Positions 33,429-38,171 of a DNA stretch of 38,171 bases are shown here, piece by piece. This DNA is from Paracoccaceae bacterium (GTDB lineage Bacteria; Pseudomonadota; Alphaproteobacteria; Rhodobacterales; Rhodobacteraceae). Within the stretch, counting starts at the first letter, position 1. Each line of letters starts with the position of its first letter. The stretch spans positions 1 through 38,171 of the forward strand of contig JAGRMG010000024.1 in the NCBI GenBank assembly GCA_020441385.1. Reading direction: 5' to 3'. The notes under the pieces were generated by a model, which saw only the letters and a program-made list of their open reading frames with translations, was not told the origin of the DNA and made no database searches. Position numbers and translations under genes: made by a program.

Positions 33429-33788
33429 ATGTCCACATTTTTCTCCAGAGAGGTCCAGGCCGGGCTGGATGCCGCAAGACTGGCGGCGCTGAAGAAATCG
33501 AGCCGCCTTCGGGTTCTGGCCGATGACGAGATCCACCCCGTCCTGCGCCTTTGGCGCGACGGGTTCGCGGTGGAGGCGGAAACCACCCCGCCGCTGCGCG
33601 GGCTGGTCGATCTTTATGACGGCACCCGCCATCTCTATCAGTGCCTGATCGTCGCTTCGGGCCAGGCGGGCGGGGAGCTGCGCTATGAATTCAAGCGCAG
33701 CACCGTTGCCGCCGATGCCGCGCCGCTGGACTTCTACCGCGATCCGGGCGCGCCCGTCGCCCTTCTGGGGGCGCGGCGGGTGGACTGA
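33429..33788 (+). CDS. Conserved hypothetical protein, 119 residues
   Basis: I do not recognise a named family. The protein starts MSTFFSREVQAGLDAARLAALKKSSRLRV, a helical basic segment, followed by a mixed beta part (HPVLRLWRDGFAVEAET, then LRGLVDLYDGTRHLYQCLIVAS, then ELRYEFKRSTVAADAAPLDFYR). There is no signal peptide or membrane helix. The even strand pattern recalls a small barrel such as PilZ, but the PilZ RxxxR and DxSxxG motifs are not visible. The start at 33429 has a weak GGGGG ribosome binding site. It is alone in the gap, reads away from the reductase and converges on the MalY-type gene 15 bp away. The 227-bp upstream region holds no other gene. Confidence 0.7.
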   Translation: MSTFFSREVQAGLDAARLAALKKSSRLRVLADDEIHPVLRLWRDGFAVEAETTPPLRGLVDLYDGTRHLYQCLIVASGQAGGELRYEFKRSTVAADAAPLDFYRDPGAPVALLGARRVD

Positions 33789-33803
33789 TACCGGCCCGGC
33801 GCC

Positions 33804-34979
33804 CTATTGCAGATCGTCGAAGGCGGCCCGCAGCCTGTCGCCCGCTTCGGCGATGCGCGCCCGCAGGGTGCCCAGATTGAACCGCAGATAGGTTGCGCCG
33901 CCCAGGCCGAGTTCGGTTCCCGGTGTCGGGGCGATGCGGGCATCGCGGTGGATGCGGCCAAGGAATTCGTCCGGCGCCATGCCGGTTCCGGCAAAGTCCA
34001 CCCAGGCGAGGTAGGTCGACTGCATCGGCATCGCGCGCAAGCCGGGGATGGCGTTGACCTTGTCGCGAAACAGCCGGACGTTGCCCTGGATATACGCGGT
34101 CAGTTCGTCCACCCAGGCGGCGCCTTCGGGTGAATAGGCGGCCCGCGTCAGGGCGACGCCCAGGAGGTTCGGGCTCATGTCCAGGCTGCGGTGGAAGTCG
34201 GCAAAGCGCTGCCGCAGCCCGGCATCGGGGATGATGACGCAACCGGTGCGCGCCCCGGCGATGTTGAACGTCTTGGAGGCCGAGGTCATCATGATCAGCC
34301 GGTCCTCGATCTGCGGCGCGGCGACATGCATCGGGACATGGCGGTACCCCGGCAGGATCAGGTCGTGATGAATCTCGTCCGAGATCAGGAGCAGGTCGTG
34401 GCGCAGGCAGAATTCCGCGATGGCGTTCAGTTCCTCGCCGCTCCAGACCCGGCCCGCCGGATTGTGGGGCGAACTGATGAGAACCAGCCGTTCGCCGCCC
34501 GTCAGCATGGCGTCATAGGCATCGAAATCCATGGCATAGGTGCCGTCCGCCCGCACCATCAGCGGCAGTTGCGTGTTGACCCGGCCGGTCTTGCGGATCT
34601 TGGCCTCGAATTCATGATAGACCGGCGTGAAGGTCACGACGCCGTCGCCCGGTTCGGTGAAGGTCTGCAAGGCCATGGCGATGGCGTTGCCCAGGCCGTA
34701 GGTCACGAACATCCATGACGGATCGCATGCCCAGCCGTGACGGGTCTGCATCCACCAGCGGACCGCTTCGTAGTAACGCTCCATGCCGCAGAAATAACCG
34801 TAATTGGCCGTTGCCAGCAGGCCCTTCACGGCGTCTTGCAGGAAATCGGGCGCGCGGAAATCCATGTCGGCGACCCACATCGGAATGCCATCCTGCGGGG
34901 ACACGCCGGAAAAGGCCTGCATGTTGTCCCATTTGGAACTGTCGGTGCCGCGGCGCTCGGTCATCTCGTCGAAATTCAT
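33804..34979 (-). CDS. MalY/PatB-type PLP-dependent C-S lyase
   Basis: A 391-residue class I fold protein of the MalY/PatB group, usually cystathionine beta-lyases that release homocysteine from cystathionine. The N-terminal IPMWVADMDFRAPDFL segment is typical. PLP contacts are visible: NYGYFCGMERYYEAV, SSPHNPAGRVWS with Asn, LLISDEIHHDLIL with Asp201, and the Schiff-base Lys236 in TSASKTFNIAGAR. The C-terminal TYLAWVDFAG and FNLGTLRARI fit. The gene stands alone on the minus strand, diverging from def at 34980-35074. Homocysteine formation would feed the methyltransferase seen about 17 kb away, but that link is only inferred. Confidence 0.9.
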   Translation of the reverse strand: MNFDEMTERRGTDSSKWDNMQAFSGVSPQDGIPMWVADMDFRAPDFLQDAVKGLLATANYGYFCGMERYYEAVRWWMQTRHGWACDPSWMFVTYGLGNAIAMALQTFTEPGDGVVTFTPVYHEFEAKIRKTGRVNTQLPLMVRADGTYAMDFDAYDAMLTGGERLVLISSPHNPAGRVWSGEELNAIAEFCLRHDLLLISDEIHHDLILPGYRHVPMHVAAPQIEDRLIMMTSASKTFNIAGARTGCVIIPDAGLRQRFADFHRSLDMSPNLLGVALTRAAYSPEGAAWVDELTAYIQGNVRLFRDKVNAIPGLRAMPMQSTYLAWVDFAGTGMAPDEFLGRIHRDARIAPTPGTELGLGGATYLRFNLGTLRARIAEAGDRLRAAFDDLQ

Positions 34980-35074
34980 GGGCCTCTCCGGTTTGACGGC
35001 GGCAAGCTAGCGCGAATTGTGCGAGGTGCAAGGGGGGCGTTGCGGCGCGCGGTCCGATCGCCTAAATCGTGGGC

Positions 35075-35593
35075 ATGAAGCGTCCGATCCTGATCCACCC
35101 CGATCCCCGCCTGAAAAAGCGCTGCGCGCCGGTGTCCGATATCACCGACGAATTGCGCAACCTGGCCGATGACATGCTGGCCACCATGTATGACGCGCCG
35201 GGCATCGGGCTGGCGGCGCCGCAGGTCGGCGTGCTGGATCGGCTGATCGTGCTGGATTGCGTCAAGGAGGAAGGGGCGCCACCGCAGCCGACGGTGATGT
35301 TCAACCCGCAGGTCGTGGCCCGGTCGGACGCGATGAACACATACGAGGAAGGCTGTCTTTCGATCCCCGACCAGTATGCCGAAGTGACCCGCCCGGCCGA
35401 GGTCGAGGTGGCCTGGATCGACCGCGACGGGAACGAGCGGCGCCAGGAATTCGCCGGCCTCTGGGCGACCTGCGTGCAACACGAGATCGACCACCTCGAC
35501 GGCAAGCTGTTCATCGACTACCTCAAGCCACTCAAGCGGCAGATGATCACCCGCCGGATGGCCAAGCTGAAACGCGAACGGGCGCGGCTTTAG
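35075..35593 (+). CDS. def: Peptide deformylase, canonical (copy 1)
   Basis: A 172-residue metalloenzyme that removes the formyl group from the N-terminal methionine of new proteins. All three motifs are intact: GIGLAAPQ (43-50), EGCLS with metal Cys94, and QHEIDH with His136, catalytic Glu137 and His140. The basic C-terminal helix (LKRQMITRRMAKLKRERARL) is long, as in Rhodobacteraceae relatives. I prefer the ATG at 35075; a GTG two codons earlier (35069) is also in frame. No clear ribosome binding site is present before either. It is followed one base after its stop by the second deformylase. Confidence 0.95.
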   Translation: MKRPILIHPDPRLKKRCAPVSDITDELRNLADDMLATMYDAPGIGLAAPQVGVLDRLIVLDCVKEEGAPPQPTVMFNPQVVARSDAMNTYEEGCLSIPDQYAEVTRPAEVEVAWIDRDGNERRQEFAGLWATCVQHEIDHLDGKLFIDYLKPLKRQMITRRMAKLKRERARL

Positions 35594-35594
35594 C

Positions 35595-36095
35595 GTGGCG
35601 GTGCTGCCGATTCTGAAATGGCCCGACCCGCGCCTGTCGCAAGGGTGCGCGCCGGTCGCCCACGAACCGCTGGATGCGCTGATCGCGGATCTGTTCGAGA
35701 CCATGTATGCCGCACAGGGCCGCGGGCTGGCGGCGCCGCAGGTGGGCGTTCTGAAACGGGTCTTCGTCATGGATTGCGGCTGGAAGGATGGTGACCCGAC
35801 ACCGCTGGCGATGATCAACCCCACCATCATGGCCGCCGAGCGGGTTCCGGTGCTGGCCGACGAGGGCTGTCTTTCGCTACCCGGCATCGTGGTTGCGGTG
35901 GAACGGCACAAGGCCGTCACCGTGCAATGGACGGCGCCCGAGGGCGACATCCACATGGCCGATTTCGACGAATGCGAGGCGCGCTGCATCCAGCACGAGT
36001 TCGACCATCTGAACGGCATGGTGACGCTGGAGCGCATCGCGCCCGATCTGCGGGCCCGGCTGGAACGGGCCTATCTGGAAGGCCCCCGCGCGTGA
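35595..36095 (+). CDS. Peptide deformylase (copy 2)
   Basis: A 166-residue deformylase with the three motifs GRGLAAPQ, EGCLS (Cys92) and QHEFDH (His134, Glu135, His138), so it should be active. It diverges in other places from copy 1 (KWPDPRLSQGCAP at the start, short C-terminus ERAYLEGPRA). The start is a GTG, one base after the stop of copy 1. The end overlaps the third copy by 4 bp (GTGA). Duplicate deformylases can differ in substrate range or metal; which is the main one cannot be said here, but copy 1 looks more canonical at its C-terminus. Confidence 0.9.
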   Translation: MAVLPILKWPDPRLSQGCAPVAHEPLDALIADLFETMYAAQGRGLAAPQVGVLKRVFVMDCGWKDGDPTPLAMINPTIMAAERVPVLADEGCLSLPGIVVAVERHKAVTVQWTAPEGDIHMADFDECEARCIQHEFDHLNGMVTLERIAPDLRARLERAYLEGPRA

Positions 36096-36589
36096 GCGTT
36101 CGCCGTTGCCTGGCCTGGCCCGACCGGCGGCTGCGCATGCGCGCCGATCCGGTGCGCGAAATCGACGACGGGATCCGCGGCATCTGGAACGACATGATCG
36201 ACACGATGGAGGCCATGCCGGGCGTCGGTCTGGCCGCGCCCCAGATCGGCGTGATGCTGCGGCTTGCGGTGGTGGACGCATCGGCCGAACGCGGCCGTGC
36301 GCTGCGCCTGGCCAACCCCGAGATACTGCATGCGAGCATCGAGTTGCGCGACCACGAGGAAGCCAGTCCCAACCTGCCGGGCGTGTCCGCTGCCGTGTCC
36401 CGGCCCCGCGCGGTGACGGTGCGGTTCGTGGATCGGGACGGCGCCACGGTCGAACGCGATTTCGTGGGGCTCGAGGCGACCAGCATTCAGCACCAGATCG
36501 ACCATCTGAACGGGCGGATGTATTTCGACCGGCTGGGGCGGGCAAAACGCGACATGCTGCTGCGCCGGGCCAGGAAACTTCGCGGATGA
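36092..36589 (+). CDS. Peptide deformylase-like protein, catalytic residues lost (copy 3)
   Basis: A 165-residue homolog of the two deformylases in front, in the same operon and with a GTG start overlapping copy 2 by 4 bp. It keeps motif 1 (GVGLAAPQIG) and the overall fold, but motif 2 reads EASPN in place of EGCLS, so the metal Cys is Ser92, and motif 3 reads QHQIDH, so catalytic Glu is Gln135. It is open and uninterrupted, so it is not a decaying pseudogene by frame. It is best read as a pseudoenzyme, or as an enzyme with changed chemistry. It could bind nascent chains or regulate its paralogs; no evidence in the sequence decides this. Confidence 0.85.
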   Translation: MSVRRCLAWPDRRLRMRADPVREIDDGIRGIWNDMIDTMEAMPGVGLAAPQIGVMLRLAVVDASAERGRALRLANPEILHASIELRDHEEASPNLPGVSAAVSRPRAVTVRFVDRDGATVERDFVGLEATSIQHQIDHLNGRMYFDRLGRAKRDMLLRRARKLRG

Positions 36590-36697
36590 TGGCCATGCGA
36601 CGCCGCGTCGGGCGGGTTTGCGGGCATTCCGGGATTGCGCCGAACCGCGAGATCGGACCTTGTTCGCCCGACAGATGCAAACAACGAAGGTAGACCC

Positions 36698-37162
36698 ATG
36701 AGCCAGACGAACCGCTCTCTCATCCCGTTCGAACATTTCAGGATCGGTCAGATCGAGGAATTCGGCGCCTATGACGTGACCGAACAGGAGGTGATCGAAT
36801 TCGCGCGCAAATACGACCCGCAGTTCTTTCATCTGGACAAGGAGGCGGCCAAGTCCTCGCTGTTCGGCGGGCTTTGCGCAAGCGGCTGGCACACCTGCGC
36901 GATGACCATGGCGATGATGGTCGAGAACATGGACAAGACGGGGGGTTCGCTGGGTTCGCCCGGCGTGGACGAACTGCGCTGGCGCCGCCCGGTCTATCCC
37001 GGCGACGTGCTCTCGGTGCGGATGGAGGTGCTTGACCTCAAGCCGTCCCGAAGCCGGCCCGAGATCGGCTTTGTCATCAGCAAGGTGATCGTGAGCAACC
37101 AGGACGGCAATCCGGTGATGGATTTCATCAGCAAGGGGATCTTTCCGCGCGGGCAGAAATAG
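36698..37162 (+). CDS. MaoC-like hot-dog hydratase/dehydratase
   Basis: A 154-residue hot-dog fold protein of the MaoC family, with FEHFRIGQIEEFGAYDVTEQEVIEFARKYDPQFFHLD and the following segment SSLFGGLCASGWHTCAM as the hydratase motif (Asp in YDPQ and His in FFHLD as likely catalytic pair), then VDELRWRRPVYPGDVLSV. Members hydrate enoyl-CoA or related thioesters. GAAGG precedes the ATG at 36698. It lies between the deformylase cluster and fmt; the 108-bp upstream gap may hold its own promoter. A link to deformylation is not evident. Confidence 0.9.
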   Translation: MSQTNRSLIPFEHFRIGQIEEFGAYDVTEQEVIEFARKYDPQFFHLDKEAAKSSLFGGLCASGWHTCAMTMAMMVENMDKTGGSLGSPGVDELRWRRPVYPGDVLSVRMEVLDLKPSRSRPEIGFVISKVIVSNQDGNPVMDFISKGIFPRGQK

Positions 37163-37189
37163 TTCGTGGCGGATCGGCAAGGGGGGCAC

Positions 37190-38095
37190 ATGCGGATCGT
37201 TTTCATGGGAACGCCCGAGTTTTCGGTTCCGGTGCTCGATGCGCTGGCCGGGGCCGGCCACGAGATCGCCGCCGTCTATTGCCAGCCGCCCCGGCCGGCG
37301 GGGCGCGGCAGGAAGGATCGCCCCTCGCCGGTGCAGGCGCGCGCCGAGGCGCTGGGTCTGCCGGTGCGCCACCCGCCAACGCTGAAGACGCCCGAGGCGC
37401 AGGCGGAATTCGCCGCCCTGCGCGCCGATGTGGCGGTGGTGGTGGCCTATGGTCTGATCCTGCCGCAAGCGGTGCTGGACGCCCCGGCGCGCGGCTGTCT
37501 CAACATCCATGCCAGCCTGCTGCCGCGCTGGCGTGGCGCCGCTCCGATTCACCGCGCGATCATGGCCGGCGACAGTGAAACCGGCATCTGCATCATGCAG
37601 ATGGAGGCCGGGCTGGATACCGGGCCGGTGCTGATGCGCCGATCCGTGCGCATCGCTGCGGCGGACACGACCGGCCGGCTGCACGACCGGCTCTCGGTCA
37701 TGGGCGCGGCGATGATCGTCGAGGCGCTCGAGCGGCTGGACGAACTGGTGCCCCGGGCGCAGCCCCCCGATGGCGTTACCTATGCCGCCAAGATCGACAA
37801 GGCCGAAGCGCGCATCGACTGGACCCGCCCGGCGGCCGAGGTGGACCGCAAGATAAGGGGCCTGTCCCCGTTTCCCGGCGCCTGGGCCGAGATCGGCGGC
37901 GAGCGGGTCAAGCTTCTCGCCTCGCAGCTGGCGGACGGCTCGGGGCCGCCGGGCACGGTTCTGGACGATGGCCTTGCCATTGCCTGCGGCACCGGCGCCG
38001 TTCGCCCGACGCGCTTGCAACGCGCCGGCAAGGCGGCGCAGGATGTCGCGACGTTCCTGCGCGGCTGGCCGGTAGCCAGGGGCGCGCGACTTTAG
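37190..38095 (+). CDS. fmt: Methionyl-tRNA formyltransferase
   Basis: A 301-residue enzyme that formylates initiator methionyl-tRNA using 10-formyltetrahydrofolate. Signatures: [18 protein letters not shown] at the N-terminus, the PAGRGRK loop, [13 protein letters not shown], the catalytic [20 protein letters not shown] (Asn, His) and the DTGPVL segment with catalytic Asp, and the C-terminal tRNA-binding domain with [30 protein letters not shown] lies just ahead of the ATG at 37190; a GTG at 37166 would add eight residues. It completes the formylation-deformylation pair with the deformylase genes, a very common arrangement. Confidence 0.96.
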   Translation: MRIVFMGTPEFSVPVLDALAGAGHEIAAVYCQPPRPAGRGRKDRPSPVQARAEALGLPVRHPPTLKTPEAQAEFAALRADVAVVVAYGLILPQAVLDAPARGCLNIHASLLPRWRGAAPIHRAIMAGDSETGICIMQMEAGLDTGPVLMRRSVRIAAADTTGRLHDRLSVMGAAMIVEALERLDELVPRAQPPDGVTYAAKIDKAEARIDWTRPAAEVDRKIRGLSPFPGAWAEIGGERVKLLASQLADGSGPPGTVLDDGLAIACGTGAVRPTRLQRAGKAAQDVATFLRGWPVARGARL

Positions 38096-38105
38096 GGAGG
38101 CGGGC

Positions 38106-38171
38106 TTGTTTCTGACCCTCATGGGCACCGTGGTGATCGCCGGCATCGTCGGGTATGCGTCCGAGAAAACC
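38106..38171 (+). CDS. Start of a small membrane protein, cut by the window end
   Basis: Eleven bases after the fmt stop, GGAGG is followed by a TTG at 38106 that opens a hydrophobic frame (MFLTLMGTVVIAGIVGYASEKT if TTG is read as Met). It runs to the end of the window. The glycine-rich helix and GYASEKT ending recall small stress-response membrane proteins of the GlsB/YeaQ type, but too little is visible to be sure. An ATG lies five codons later. Confidence 0.45.
   Translation, partial: MFLTLMGTVVIAGIVGYASEKT

Noticed and set aside
36092-36589. Copy 3 of deformylase as a pseudogene
   Set aside because: The frame is intact and full length, coupled to its neighbour, and motif 1 is kept; only catalytic residues differ.
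36071-38146. 691-codon minus-strand frame opposite copy 3 of deformylase, maoC and fmt
   Set aside because: It runs across several unrelated plus-strand genes, which no real gene would be expected to do here.

Overview
The window reads as chromosomal DNA of an alphaproteobacterium, most likely a Rhodobacteraceae (Roseobacter/Rhodobacter) member. The basis is very high GC, a short 4.5S-type SRP RNA, the rpsP-rimM-trmD-rplS-rpmE order with ffh upstream, a CtrA-type TTAA-N7-TTAA box, and the general look of the proteins. These family and taxon calls come from recognising sequences by eye; no database search was run. No tRNA, rRNA, insertion sequence, prophage or CRISPR array was seen.

Layout. 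(1) Positions 231-8063, minus strand: a translation and secretion block, read in the order ffh, two GNAT acetyltransferases, chorismate mutase, rpsP, rimM, two sulfotransferase-like paralogs, trmD, a DUF1328-type membrane peptide, rplS, rpmE, and finally the SRP RNA gene. SRP protein and SRP RNA therefore bracket the ribosomal genes. Upstream of ffh lies a 29-bp-periodic hairpin repeat. (2) 8440-10196, plus: a LysR regulator translationally coupled to an EamA/DMT exporter. (3) 10398-11200, minus: a STAS anti-anti-sigma factor and a coupled RsbW-like anti-sigma kinase. (4) 11297-12974, plus: a thiolase and a free-methionine-(R)-sulfoxide reductase. (5) 13052-19967, plus: an XRE-cupin regulator with an AT-rich inverted-repeat operator candidate, a GFA-family zinc protein, two dimethylglycine/sarcosine dehydrogenase-like flavoproteins, and a zinc-dependent homocysteine S-methyltransferase between them. 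This looks like an N-methyl/one-carbon demethylation cassette.

(6) 19970-22171, minus: a soluble hybrid histidine kinase with two receivers, ending 2 bp from the preceding convergent gene. (7) 22326-30416, plus: a PAN-domain alpha-2-macroglobulin with an intact thioester motif, a glycolipid-binding-like protein, and a penicillin-binding protein 1C. All three overlap, which suggests one periplasmic defence/envelope-repair operon. (8) 30471-32224: an MltB-type lytic transglycosylase diverging from a degenerate single-domain receiver whose upstream region holds a perfect CtrA box. (9) 32206-34979: glutathionyl-hydroquinone reductase, an unrecognised 119-residue protein and a MalY/PatB-type C-S lyase. 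(10) 35075-38171, plus: three tandem peptide deformylase genes (two with all catalytic motifs, the third lacking the metal cysteine and the catalytic glutamate), a MaoC-like hydratase, fmt, and the start of a small membrane protein.

Most interesting: the deformylase pseudoenzyme beside two intact paralogs and fmt; the demethylation cassette with its operator candidate; the sulfotransferase-like pair embedded in the rimM-trmD operon; the three-gene macroglobulin/PBP1C operon; and the CtrA-box/degenerate receiver unit.
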